From Bacteroidota bacterium (GTDB lineage Bacteria > Bacteroidota > Bacteroidia > Bacteroidales > F082), in contig NYYH01000016.1 of NCBI GenBank assembly GCA_002686705.1, positions 7,559 to 71,558 of the forward strand: a DNA stretch of 64,000 nt, in the 5' to 3' direction. Position 1 is the first letter of the stretch, and the number at the start of each line of letters is the position of its first letter. The position numbers were made by a program, and so were the translations under genes. A model generated the notes under the pieces. It was given only the letters and a program-made list of their open reading frames with translations. It ran no database searches and was not told the origin of the DNA. Of this stretch, positions 8,029 through 16,423 are shown piece by piece.

Positions 8029-10113
8029 ATGAGAAAAAAAAGTAGAAATAAAAATACCTCAGCTTTAAACGAAAATAAGCTAATACTCATTTTTAAAATT
8101 ATTTTAATAGTGCTAACATTTACATTCTATTATAATACTATTTTCAACCATTTCTCTCTGGACGATCATCATATTAATAGTAATAATCCCCAAACTGTAA
8201 AAGGGATAGCGGGTATCCCTGAGATTTTTACTACTTTATATAATGATAATGATGGTCAAACGTTTGGTTATCGCCCTATAGTTAGCACAAGCTTTGCCCT
8301 TGAATATCAGTTTACTGCCAACCTAGATTCAAATCCTTACATTAGTCATTTTATCAACATTCTGCTATATATATTAGCCGTCTTGGTACTTTTCAAAGTG
8401 TTAAGGAGGTTGTTTGCCGGATATAATCTTTGGTTTCCTTTTTTAATTACAGTAATGTTTTTGGCTCATCCTACTCATACTGAGGTTGTAGCTAGTCTGA
8501 AAAACAGAGACGTGCTGTTCAATTTTATTTTCTCATTCATTGCCATATGGTACTTTCTGAAATGGATCGATAAAGACAAAGTTGTGTATCTCTTTTTCGG
8601 AATGGTTAGTTTTATTTTAGCATTACTGTCAAAAGAAACTGCAATTGTACAACTGGCTGTTTTTCCACTTGTTATTTATTTTTTTACTGATGTGAAATTA
8701 AAGAAACTTAGCATCTTCACTCTGGCAATTATTGGGATAGTAATATTGGTTTTTATTACCAGATTAATGATTCTTCCTGATGCTGTTAGAGATATTAGAT
8801 TATGGGAAAATCCACTCATAGGAACCGACAATTTTATGCTTCATATTAGTACTGCATTTTATGTACTTGGTTTTTATTTAAAGATGCTTTTTATACCATA
8901 TCCTTTGCTTTATTACTATGGTTACAATATGATACCAATTGTTGGGTGGAGCAATCCTTGGGTTCTTATTTCTCTAATTATATGCTTGGCCTTGTTGTTA
9001 TTTGCATTAGCTAAAATTAAAGAAAAGAAGATATTATCATTTGCCATTCTTTACTTTTTCATTAACATATCTATGTATGCCAATATTGTTGCTCCTGTAC
9101 CTGGCATTGTCGCCGATAGATTTGTTTTTTTTGCAACCATCTCATTTGCAATATTTATTGTATGGCTATTCTTTAAAGTCTTTAGGATTCCTCTTTTGAG
9201 GTCAGAAAAGAATAAAACAAGAATGATTTGGGTTGTTTTATCAATGCTATTAATTATTGTACCGTACGGTTATTATGTTCATGCCCGTAATATACAGTGG
9301 GGTACACAATACAGTTTGTATAAAGCAGATATGCCCAAACTATGGAATTCAGTAAAAGCTAATAACCTTTTTGCTCATGAGTTGATGAAAAAAGCTAACC
9401 ATGAACTTTCAAAACCTGTTAATCCATATAAATTTATAATTGGCTTGATTGATAATGCTGAGAAACATTACAAACAAGCATTGAATCTCGACTCAACACA
9501 TGCTTCATCATGGAATAACTTAGGTATTATTTATTCAAAAATACATGGCAATCAGGCAAAACTCAGAGTCCAAAGTCATATTAAATTCAACAAACCGGAA
9601 AAAGCGGAAATTGAAAAAATAAACTCACAAAATTATTTTAATACTGCCATTGGTTATTTTCACAAAGCTATATACTTTAAGCCAAAATATGGCAGTGCAC
9701 TTTTTAACCTGGCAAATGCTTATGAGTTGCAAAACCAGTACGATTCTTCAATCGTCTATTTTCAAAAGGCAATTGAAGCCGATGGTGGAAAATTAGTTAG
9801 TATGTCACGACTTGCCAATGCTTACTATTTAAATGACCAGCGTGAGAACGCAGTTAACCAGAACAAAAAGATAATTACTGCCTATCCCAAAAGCGATATG
9901 CCCTATATTAATTTAGGTAATTATGCCTATAATGATAAAGATACTGTCAATGTACTATTAAATTACAAAGAGGCAGTTAGATTAGGAACAAATCCTAAAG
10001 TAGGCGAATTGTTGAGTAAATATTACTTGTCGATTGGTGATGAACAAAATGCCAGATACTACTACAGAAAATCGCAAGAGGCTGAACAGTTGCTTAAGAA
10101 AAAGAAGAAATGA
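8029..10113 (+). CDS. Polytopic GT-C-type membrane protein with C-terminal TPR repeats (TMTC-like)
   Basis: The 694-residue protein has a short basic cytoplasmic tail, then about ten membrane helices (residues about 20-430), and a C-terminal TPR region (about 470-685). FSLDDHHI near the first helix supplies the paired Asp expected in the first periplasmic loop of GT-C glycosyltransferases, and AHPTHTEVVASLKNRD followed by LALLSKETA closely resembles bacterial and animal TMTC proteins, which are protein O-mannosyltransferases or related enzymes. The role is inferred: transfer of a lipid-linked sugar on the periplasmic side, with the TPRs holding a partner. The KAS III gene starts four bases after its stop, so the two form one transcript. 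The acceptor is unknown. A lysine-rich tail (KKKKK) ends the protein. Confidence 0.8.
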   Translation: MRKKSRNKNTSALNENKLILIFKIILIVLTFTFYYNTIFNHFSLDDHHINSNNPQTVKGIAGIPEIFTTLYNDNDGQTFGYRPIVSTSFALEYQFTANLDSNPYISHFINILLYILAVLVLFKVLRRLFAGYNLWFPFLITVMFLAHPTHTEVVASLKNRDVLFNFIFSFIAIWYFLKWIDKDKVVYLFFGMVSFILALLSKETAIVQLAVFPLVIYFFTDVKLKKLSIFTLAIIGIVILVFITRLMILPDAVRDIRLWENPLIGTDNFMLHISTAFYVLGFYLKMLFIPYPLLYYYGYNMIPIVGWSNPWVLISLIICLALLLFALAKIKEKKILSFAILYFFINISMYANIVAPVPGIVADRFVFFATISFAIFIVWLFFKVFRIPLLRSEKNKTRMIWVVLSMLLIIVPYGYYVHARNIQWGTQYSLYKADMPKLWNSVKANNLFAHELMKKANHELSKPVNPYKFIIGLIDNAEKHYKQALNLDSTHASSWNNLGIIYSKIHGNQAKLRVQSHIKFNKPEKAEIEKINSQNYFNTAIGYFHKAIYFKPKYGSALFNLANAYELQNQYDSSIVYFQKAIEADGGKLVSMSRLANAYYLNDQRENAVNQNKKIITAYPKSDMPYINLGNYAYNDKDTVNVLLNYKEAVRLGTNPKVGELLSKYYLSIGDEQNARYYYRKSQEAEQLLKKKKK

Positions 10114-10117
10114 TATT

Positions 10118-11128
10118 ATGCAAAATACAATAAAGGACATAAGCTGCTATTTTCCAGATAAAATTCTTACGAATGAGGATCTACAGAAGGAGTTTCCTGG
10201 ATTAAAACTACCGGAACTAACCAGACTAACAGGTGTTACGCAACGACATATATGCGCTAAAAATAAAACTTCTGTTGATATGTCTGTTGCGGCGGCCGAA
10301 AAACTTTTTCGTGAAAGCAATATAAAGAAATCAGATATTGACTTCATTATATTTTGCTCAGCTGGGGGCGACTATATCACTCCTGCTTCAGCATGCATAA
10401 TTCATGACCAGCTTGGTTTACCAACAAATTGTGGCGCTTTTGACTATAATCAAGGCTGTACGGGATATATTTATGGATTAAGTATGGCCGACAGCATTAT
10501 TTCCGCTGGTAATGCAAAAAATATATTATTGATAACATCCGAGGCTATTACCAGCACTATTCATCCAAAAGATAGCAGTAACAGAGCAATATTTGGTGAT
10601 GCGGCAACTGCTTCAATAATTACTAAGAACAAGGATAACAGTAGATTTGGAAAGTTTATTTTTGGAACCGACGGCAGCAAATACGACAGAATAATTATTA
10701 AACACGGACGCGAACGATTTCCGCTTCCTAAATATTCCGAAGAAGACAAAATAGATAGCTATGGCAATATTAGAAATAATGCTAATTTCTATATGGATGG
10801 CTCTGAAGTCTTTAATTTTTCAGTTACTAAAGCACCTGAACTTGTTTCCCAACTGCTTGATGACAACGGTTTAAAGTTTAATGATATTGACTTCTTTGTA
10901 TTCCATCAGGCAAACCAAATCATTCTTGAGACCATTGGAAAAAAATTGAAAGTTCCTGACAATAAACTAATTATTGATATTGAAACCACCGGTAATACAG
11001 TTTCATCAACAATTCCTATCGCATTAAAAAATTCTATCGATCAGGGAAAAATTAAGCGTGGTAGTATATTACTAATTGCTGGTTTTGGAGTTGGCTTTTC
11101 CTGGGGCGGAACTATTCTCAAATTTTAA
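10118..11128 (+). CDS. 3-oxoacyl-ACP synthase III family protein (KAS III/FabH-like)
   Basis: This thiolase-fold enzyme condenses an acyl group with a malonyl-carrier or transfers it. Starting at ATG 10118 the protein has 336 residues; an in-frame start at 10034 lies inside the upstream gene and would add 28 residues that fit no FabH, so it is rejected. The triad is complete: Cys114 in YNQGCTGY, His263 in VFHQAN and Asn293 in ETTGNTVSST. The closing segment GFGVGFSWGG is typical. Its neighbours are an acyl-AMP ligase-ACP and a GT-C protein rather than the core fab genes, which suggests a specialised lipid or ketide product. Primary-metabolism FabH is the main alternative. Confidence 0.88.
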   Translation: MQNTIKDISCYFPDKILTNEDLQKEFPGLKLPELTRLTGVTQRHICAKNKTSVDMSVAAAEKLFRESNIKKSDIDFIIFCSAGGDYITPASACIIHDQLGLPTNCGAFDYNQGCTGYIYGLSMADSIISAGNAKNILLITSEAITSTIHPKDSSNRAIFGDAATASIITKNKDNSRFGKFIFGTDGSKYDRIIIKHGRERFPLPKYSEEDKIDSYGNIRNNANFYMDGSEVFNFSVTKAPELVSQLLDDNGLKFNDIDFFVFHQANQIILETIGKKLKVPDNKLIIDIETTGNTVSSTIPIALKNSIDQGKIKRGSILLIAGFGVGFSWGGTILKF

Positions 11129-11996
11129 CAAGTCTTTTTAAAATCTCTTCTATAAGCTCTTGCATACTTTTTTTAGAATCAGTGTTAAAATCGTCACTAA
11201 TTCTGTTGGCTATAATATCGCATACAGTTAGTGCATTATGTCCTAGCATTGCAGAAAGTGCATATAGAGCAGAAGTTTCCATTTCAAAGTTTGTTACTTC
11301 CAATCCGTTATGTTTAAAATGCCGGGCCCTTTCAATCAAAGTATTGTCCTGTACCTTAAGTCTTAATTCACGTCCTTGTGGTGCATAAAATCCAGGTGCG
11401 GTTAAAGTTATCCCTTTACGCCATCCATATCCAACTTTTTTAAGAAGATATTCAGAACCTCTTACTGCATATGGCGTTGGAAGATTACTGTCCCATTCAA
11501 GTTGCTTAATAAAATTTGATGTAAGTTCATGGTCAATAATATCAACACCAATTTCATAAAAATAGGCAAGACCGTCAAAACCAAGTCCATATTCCGATAC
11601 GATGTATGAGTTAACAACATGAATATCAGATTGTAAAGCACCAGATGTTCCGATTCTAATAAGGTTCAATACAGTTTTTTCGCTTTTCTCAATCTTCAAC
11701 ATCAGATCAATATTAAAAAGTGCATCAAGTTCATTAACAACAATTTCAATATTATCAGGTCCCATCCCTGTTGACATTACTGATAGTCTTTTTCCCTTGT
11801 AGGTTCCGGTTACTGTGTTAACCTCTCTATTTTGCTTCTCTAATTCTATTGTCTCAAAAAAACTAGCAACTAAGTTAACTCTCCCAGGATCACCAACAAG
11901 CAAAACTGTTTCAGCTACATCTCCAGGGAAAAGGTTTAAATGGTAAATAGATCCATCCCCATTCAGTACTAAATCCGTTTCTTTAATAGAGGTCAT
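11118..11996 (-). CDS. udp: Nucleoside phosphorylase, likely uridine phosphorylase
   Basis: The enzyme cleaves uridine to uracil and ribose 1-phosphate for pyrimidine salvage. The 292-residue protein shows the phosphate loop VGDPGRV, VMSTGMGPDN, IGTSGAL and the nucleoside-binding NFEMETSALYAL that separates this PNP/UDP family. I chose the ATG at 11996 over an in-frame one at 12047 because a -7 box (12028-12035) places the likely transcript start between them and because the extra 17 residues match nothing in the family. Its last 11 bases overlap the end of the convergent KAS III gene. Purine-specific activity is less likely but possible. Confidence 0.88.
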   Translation of the reverse strand: MTSIKETDLVLNGDGSIYHLNLFPGDVAETVLLVGDPGRVNLVASFFETIELEKQNREVNTVTGTYKGKRLSVMSTGMGPDNIEIVVNELDALFNIDLMLKIEKSEKTVLNLIRIGTSGALQSDIHVVNSYIVSEYGLGFDGLAYFYEIGVDIIDHELTSNFIKQLEWDSNLPTPYAVRGSEYLLKKVGYGWRKGITLTAPGFYAPQGRELRLKVQDNTLIERARHFKHNGLEVTNFEMETSALYALSAMLGHNALTVCDIIANRISDDFNTDSKKSMQELIEEILKRLVKI

Positions 11997-12027
11997 ATAT
12001 TTTCTGTAAAAAGAATAAGTAATTTTG

Positions 12028-12035
12028 CAAATATA
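12028..12035 (-). promoter_or_regulatory. -7 element of the nucleoside phosphorylase gene
   Basis: The minus strand reads TATATTTG, an exact TAnnTTTG match. It predicts a transcript start near 12021, downstream of the alternative start codon at 12047, which supports the shorter protein starting at 11996. Confidence 0.5.
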
Positions 12036-12124
12036 ATATTTAGCCAAATAATAGCATTATCACAAAAAGCTTAGTTGTAAGACCCGAAAATTGATTTTAA
12101 TGAATAGCCAATTTTTAAACTTAA

Positions 12125-13363
12125 ATGAAAGAAATTAAAGCAGAGATAATTAGTATTGGTGATGAGTTACTTATCGGCCAGGTTGTAAATACAAACGCAT
12201 CCTGGATAGCATCCGAATTAGTTAAGAACGGAATTGAAGTAGGCAGGATAACTGCAATTAAGGATTCAAAAAGCGAGATATTTGAAGCTCTTAACTCGTC
12301 AATAGAAAATATCGTTCTATTTACTGGTGGATTGGGTCCAACAAAAGACGATATCACAAAAGGTGTTCTTTGCAATTATTTTGATTCCAAGCTAATATTT
12401 CATACTCCAACTTTCGATCATATTAAGTCTCTTTTTGGTAAAAGAAACTATCCTGTAACAGAAGTAAATAAAAATCAAGCTCTAATTCCTGATAAGTGCA
12501 TTCCCCTTTTCAATCAATATGGTACTGCACCTGGAATGTGGTTCGAAACTGATGCTAAAGTTGTGGTATCAATGCCAGGAGTTCCTTTCGAAATGAAGTC
12601 ATTGGTTACTAACGAATTAATTCCAAGATTAAAACAAAGATTTCAAGCTAAAAATATTATTCATCGTACTATAATGACGATTGGAGTGGGTGAATCCATG
12701 CTTGCTGAGAAGATCGCGGATTGGGAAAATGATCTACCAAACCACATCAAACTTGCATACCTACCACAACCTGGAATTGTTAGATTAAGGCTTTCTACCC
12801 AAAGTAATAATTATGATAGTTCATTCTCTGAGATAGAAAGTCAGATTAGTAAACTTCAAAATATAATTCCTGATAAAATTTTTGGATTTGATGATAGTAG
12901 TCTGGAAGAAGTTGTTGGAAATCTATTAGCTGAAAAAGGCAGAACTCTTTCAACGGCTGAAAGTTGTACTGGAGGATATATTGCTCATTTGATAACTAGT
13001 ATCGCTGGAAGTTCAAATTACTTCACAGGTTCTGTTGTTTCTTATGCAAATGATGTAAAGGTCAAGCAACTCAATGTTGAACCATCTGATATTGAAACAT
13101 ATGGGGCTGTAAGCAAGGAAGTTGTAGAGCAGATGGCTATTGGAGGAAGAAAGCTGCTCAACACCGATTATTGTTTGGCAACATCAGGTATCGCTGGACC
13201 AGATGGTGGAACTGAAGACAAACCTGTAGGATCGGTTTGGATAGCGTTAGCATCTCCGATGGAAGTTAAATCAAGACTATTTCAATTTGGAGAACATCGT
13301 GGGAGAAATATACATAGATCAGCACTTGCTGCATTAAACATGTTAAGAAAAGAGCTTTCTTAG
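12125..13363 (+). CDS. cinA: CinA family protein: MoCF-like domain plus nicotinamide-nucleotide amidase
   Basis: The 412-residue protein has the normal two-domain CinA layout. Residues about 1-175 are a molybdopterin-binding-like (COG1058) domain with SIGDELLIGQVVNTN and TGGLGPTKDD. Residues about 250-412 are the CinA C-terminal amidase with STAESCTGGYIAH, the catalytic Ser region, and ATSGIAGPDGGTEDKPVG. It deamidates nicotinamide mononucleotide in the pyridine-nucleotide cycle and may hydrolyse ADP-ribose. It stands alone on the plus strand between two minus-strand genes, so it is probably its own transcript. No recA is nearby, unlike the pneumococcal arrangement. Confidence 0.95.
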   Translation: MKEIKAEIISIGDELLIGQVVNTNASWIASELVKNGIEVGRITAIKDSKSEIFEALNSSIENIVLFTGGLGPTKDDITKGVLCNYFDSKLIFHTPTFDHIKSLFGKRNYPVTEVNKNQALIPDKCIPLFNQYGTAPGMWFETDAKVVVSMPGVPFEMKSLVTNELIPRLKQRFQAKNIIHRTIMTIGVGESMLAEKIADWENDLPNHIKLAYLPQPGIVRLRLSTQSNNYDSSFSEIESQISKLQNIIPDKIFGFDDSSLEEVVGNLLAEKGRTLSTAESCTGGYIAHLITSIAGSSNYFTGSVVSYANDVKVKQLNVEPSDIETYGAVSKEVVEQMAIGGRKLLNTDYCLATSGIAGPDGGTEDKPVGSVWIALASPMEVKSRLFQFGEHRGRNIHRSALAALNMLRKELS

Positions 13364-13423
13364 ATATGTGGCTCTACAAAAAAAGTATTAACAAGTACCT
13401 CATCGACTAGTTATCACATGCAA

Positions 13424-14311
13424 CTAATTGCCAAATGTAGCACTTCGGGTTTGTATTTGTCTGTCAATCTTTTTAAAAAGACTCTGTAGAACTTTACCTG
13501 GTCCAACTTCAATAATATTATTGGCGCCATCAGCTATCATATTCTGCATTATTTTAGTCCAGCGTACAGGTGCTGTTAATTGTGCAACAAGATTCTTCTT
13601 TATGATCTCACCATCATTAACTGACTGGCCTGTTACGTTTTGATAAATGGGACAAACTCCATTATTAAATTTAACTGAGTTGATAGCATCCGCCAACTCC
13701 AACCTGGCAGGTTCCATTAGAGGTGAATGAAAAGCTCCGCCAACTTTTAGTAACAATGCTCTTCTTGCGCCAGCATCATTACATCTTTTAATGGCTTCAT
13801 TAATACCTCCAACTGATCCGGAAATCACTAACTGACCAGGACTATTGTAGTTTGCTGGTACAACAATATCGTCAATACTTTCACAAATGCGTTCAACAAC
13901 ACCATCATCTAAACCAATTATGGCAGCCATAGTAGATGGTTCGATTTCACATGCCTTTTGCATTGCGTCGGCTCGTTTTGCAACAAGCTTTAACCCATCT
14001 TCAAATAATATTGTTCCGTTTGCTACAAGTGCAGAAAACTCACCAAGTGAGTGGCCTGCAACCATATCAGGTTTAAAGTCATCTCCCAATATCCGGGCAA
14101 GAATTACCGAATGAATAAAAATAGCAGGTTGTGTTACATTTGTTTGCTTTAGGTCATCCTCCGTTCCAAGAAACATCAAATCAGTAATATCAAATTTTAA
14201 TATACTGTTTGCTTTGTTAAATAATTCCTTGGCTTTTGGGGAGTTATCAAATAAATCCTTACCCATACCTACATATTGTGCTCCCTGCCCGGGAAAAACA
14301 TATGCGTTCAT
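13424..14311 (-). CDS. fabD: Malonyl-CoA:ACP transacylase
   Basis: FabD moves malonyl groups from CoA to acyl carrier protein to feed fatty acid elongation. The 295-residue protein has the opening FPGQGAQYVGMG, the nucleophile Ser88 in GHSLGEFSAL, an oxyanion-hole glutamine in the N-terminal motif and His195 in GGAFHSPLM. Length and motif order are standard. It lies 33 bases downstream of the Bax-inhibitor gene on the same strand and may share its transcript. It is not clustered with fabH or acpP, which is common in Bacteroidetes. Confidence 0.96.
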   Translation of the reverse strand: MNAYVFPGQGAQYVGMGKDLFDNSPKAKELFNKANSILKFDITDLMFLGTEDDLKQTNVTQPAIFIHSVILARILGDDFKPDMVAGHSLGEFSALVANGTILFEDGLKLVAKRADAMQKACEIEPSTMAAIIGLDDGVVERICESIDDIVVPANYNSPGQLVISGSVGGINEAIKRCNDAGARRALLLKVGGAFHSPLMEPARLELADAINSVKFNNGVCPIYQNVTGQSVNDGEIIKKNLVAQLTAPVRWTKIMQNMIADGANNIIEVGPGKVLQSLFKKIDRQIQTRSATFGN

Positions 14312-14344
14312 ATATTTATAATTATTTGGTTAATAGTTCATTAC

Positions 14345-15070
14345 TTATTTCCTGCTTCCAAAAAAGCGCAACAAAAATAGAAATAAATTGATAAAGTCTA
14401 AATAAAGTGTTAAAGCTCCCATTATTGTCAACTTACGGGCTGCTTCAGAATCAATGGATATGCTATTACCGATTCTTTTGAGTTTTTGCACATCATATGC
14501 GGTTAATCCTGTAAACACAAGAACTCCGATAAAGCTTATTACATATTCCATAGTGGCACTCTGCATGAACATATTTACAACAGATGCAATTATAAGTCCA
14601 ACAAGTCCCATCATCATAATGCTTCCAAATTTGGTTAAATCAGTTTTAGTTGTATATCCTAATATACCCATAAACCCAAACATAGCGGCAGTTATAACGA
14701 ATGTTTTCGCTATAGAAGGCAATGTGTATATTAAAAAGATAAAACTCAGACTCATTCCCATCAATATTGAGTATGCTATAAAAATCAGAACAAGTGTTGA
14801 AGCACTGAGCTTTTGAAACCCAAATGACATCCAAAGTACTAGGCCTAAAGGAGCAAGAAGTACTATCCACCCAACCATATTCATGCTACCGGTGTTAGGG
14901 TCGAAAAGTATATTCATCAATGATGCGTTAGATGCAAAAAGCCATGAAACTAATGCTGTGATTGACAAGGCCAGCCCCATCCACATAAATACACCTGAAA
15001 GAAAAGTTTTAGCAACAGGGATGGATTCTTCCCTGCCTGCATAATTTATTTGATTATTTGTTAAGTTCAT
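14345..15070 (-). CDS. Bax inhibitor-1/YccA family integral membrane protein
   Basis: The 241-residue protein has a short polar N-terminus and seven predicted membrane helices. The segment FIGVLVFTGLTAYDVQKLKR is the family hallmark and holds the conserved Asp (AYDVQ) that lines the pore in structurally known BsYetJ. The last helices, ALTLYLDFINLFLFLLRFFG, are also typical. Family members are pH-sensitive calcium leak channels or modulators of the FtsH protease; the role here is inferred from homology. A -7 box is found at 15122-15129. The gene sits just before fabD, with no known functional tie. Confidence 0.92.
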   Translation of the reverse strand: MNLTNNQINYAGREESIPVAKTFLSGVFMWMGLALSITALVSWLFASNASLMNILFDPNTGSMNMVGWIVLLAPLGLVLWMSFGFQKLSASTLVLIFIAYSILMGMSLSFIFLIYTLPSIAKTFVITAAMFGFMGILGYTTKTDLTKFGSIMMMGLVGLIIASVVNMFMQSATMEYVISFIGVLVFTGLTAYDVQKLKRIGNSISIDSEAARKLTIMGALTLYLDFINLFLFLLRFFGSRK

Positions 15071-15121
15071 TTATAAAGTTTTCTAATCTAACGATTACGT
15101 TTTATCAATATTTTATCAATG

Positions 15122-15129
15122 CAAAATTA
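15122..15129 (-). promoter_or_regulatory. -7 element of the Bax-inhibitor/fabD unit
   Basis: The minus strand reads TAATTTTG, an exact TAnnTTTG match, about 52 bases before the start at 15070. The -33 box is not evident. Confidence 0.4.
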
Positions 15130-15186
15130 ACTAGTGTAATCGTTGTTTTGATAATTTTAACAATTTTTATATAAGAGAAATCCGAA

Positions 15187-15804
15187 TTATGAAAGAGTCG
15201 ACGAAACAAGGCTAATAAATTCGGCCCTGGTTCCAGCCCTTTCAAAGGCTCCTGTAAAGTCAGACGTTGTTGTTACTGAGTGTTGTTTCTGTACTCCACG
15301 CATCGCCATACACAAATGTCTTGCCTCTATTACAACAGCAACACCAAGAGGGTTTAATGTATTTTGAATTGTGTCTTTTATTTGTGTTGTGAGTCGTTCC
15401 TGCACTTGCAGTCTTCTTGAATAAACCTCAACAACCCGGGCAATTTTACTCAATCCTGTTATATATCCGTTAGGAATATATGCCACATGTGCTTTTCCAA
15501 TAAATGGGATCATATGATGTTCACACATTGAAAATATCTCAATATCCTTTACAATAACCATTTGGCGATAGTCCTCTTTAAACTTGGCTGATAATAAAAT
15601 CTCTTCAGGATCATGATCATAACCTTGAGTTAAAAATTGTATAGATTTTGCAAGTCTTAAAGGGGTTTCCAATAAACCTTCTCTGTCAACATCTTCACCA
15701 ATAAGATTTAATATCTCTCTATAATGATTTTTCAACTTGGCAATATTCTCAGGATTAAATTTTTCTATCTTTTCGTATGATAATAATTCTATGGGTTTTT
15801 TCAT
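15187..15804 (-). CDS. folE: GTP cyclohydrolase I
   Basis: FolE opens GTP to 7,8-dihydroneopterin triphosphate, the start of folate and queuosine precursors. The 205-residue protein has the zinc ligands Cys94 and His97 in [11 protein letters not shown] and Cys165 in [10 protein letters not shown], along with QERLTTQI and the C-terminal RAEFISL. The next gene upstream on the same strand encodes a QueD-type enzyme that uses the FolE product; the gap is 76 bases with no clear promoter of its own, so the two are probably transcribed together from the promoter at 16311-16341. Confidence 0.96.
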   Translation of the reverse strand: MKKPIELLSYEKIEKFNPENIAKLKNHYREILNLIGEDVDREGLLETPLRLAKSIQFLTQGYDHDPEEILLSAKFKEDYRQMVIVKDIEIFSMCEHHMIPFIGKAHVAYIPNGYITGLSKIARVVEVYSRRLQVQERLTTQIKDTIQNTLNPLGVAVVIEARHLCMAMRGVQKQHSVTTTSDFTGAFERAGTRAEFISLVSSTLS

Positions 15805-15880
15805 TTGTATATAATTTCAATCTATTACTAGACAAAAAAAGTGCCAACATTAAAATATGGACAATAATTAAATTCGATGA

Positions 15881-16294
15881 TTACTTACCAAAGTATTCAA
15901 CATAATTATTTTCTGATTCGATTACTTTAACACAATGAAGTTCAGCACCTAAGTCATGAATACGTTGTTGAAGCTCTTCCCAAATCCCGACTGCCAAATT
16001 TTCCGTTGAAGCGAGTTTGCCTTGCATAAAATCAACTTCGATATTAATATTCTTATGGTCGAGTTTATTAATTACATATTGTTTAATTGCGTCACTGAGA
16101 GTTTTGAGGTTAATTAAAAAACCAGTCATTTCATTAATATTTCCCTTTACCGTAATATATAATTCATAATTATGGCCATGCCAGTTTGGGTTCGAACATT
16201 TTCCAAACACTTCAATATTTTGCTCATCGGTGAAATCGTGCCTGAATAATCTGTGTGCTGCATTAAATCGTTCCCTTCGAGTTATATGTATCAT
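15881..16294 (-). CDS. queD: 6-carboxytetrahydropterin synthase / PTPS family protein
   Basis: The 137-residue protein folds as a T-fold and converts dihydroneopterin triphosphate. Zinc ligands are His14, His39 and His41 (NAAHRL, WHGHNYE), and Cys33 in GKCSNPNWHGHN is the catalytic cysteine. TENLAVGIWEEL and the C-terminal ESENNYVEYFG complete the family pattern; the latter looks somewhat like animal PTPS. It is followed by folE on the same strand and preceded by a near-perfect promoter, so queuosine supply is the likely role. queC and queE are not in the window, so a pterin-salvage role cannot be excluded. Confidence 0.9.
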   Translation of the reverse strand: MIHITRRERFNAAHRLFRHDFTDEQNIEVFGKCSNPNWHGHNYELYITVKGNINEMTGFLINLKTLSDAIKQYVINKLDHKNINIEVDFMQGKLASTENLAVGIWEELQQRIHDLGAELHCVKVIESENNYVEYFGK

Positions 16295-16310
16295 AACTGC
16301 ATTTTATTTT

Positions 16311-16341
16311 CAAAGGTAGTGTAATTTCTACTTTCATCAAA
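16311..16341 (-). promoter_or_regulatory. Complete Bacteroidetes promoter of queD-folE
   Basis: On the minus strand TTTG (16338-16341) is followed after exactly 19 bases by TACCTTTG (16311-16318). This matches the Bacteroidetes sigma-ABfr consensus TTTG-N19-TAnnTTTG in both boxes and predicts a very short leader before the queD start at 16294. Confidence 0.65.
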
Positions 16342-16382
16342 TCGAACGGTTCACCTAGATTAAGGAGGGCAGATTATATTAT

Positions 16383-16390
16383 TATATTTG
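16383..16390 (+). promoter_or_regulatory. -7 element of the aminopeptidase P gene
   Basis: TATATTTG matches TAnnTTTG and lies 33 bases before the chosen ATG at 16424. No TTTG is found 19 bases upstream. Confidence 0.4.
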
Positions 16391-16423
16391 CTCCATTAAT
16401 TAACCTTGTTAACGTGTATAATT

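Noticed and set aside
10034..10117. Upstream start for the KAS III gene
   Set aside because: It would overlap the GT-C/TPR gene and add 28 residues not seen in FabH-type proteins; ATG 10118 follows the stop by four bases.
11997..12047. Longer start for the nucleoside phosphorylase
   Set aside because: A TAnnTTTG box at 12028-12035 predicts a transcript start downstream of this ATG, and the extra 17 residues match nothing in the family.
16295..16423. PreQ1-type riboswitch between queD and pepP
   Set aside because: The predicted leader before queD is only about 10 bases, too short for a riboswitch, and no matching stem is visible.
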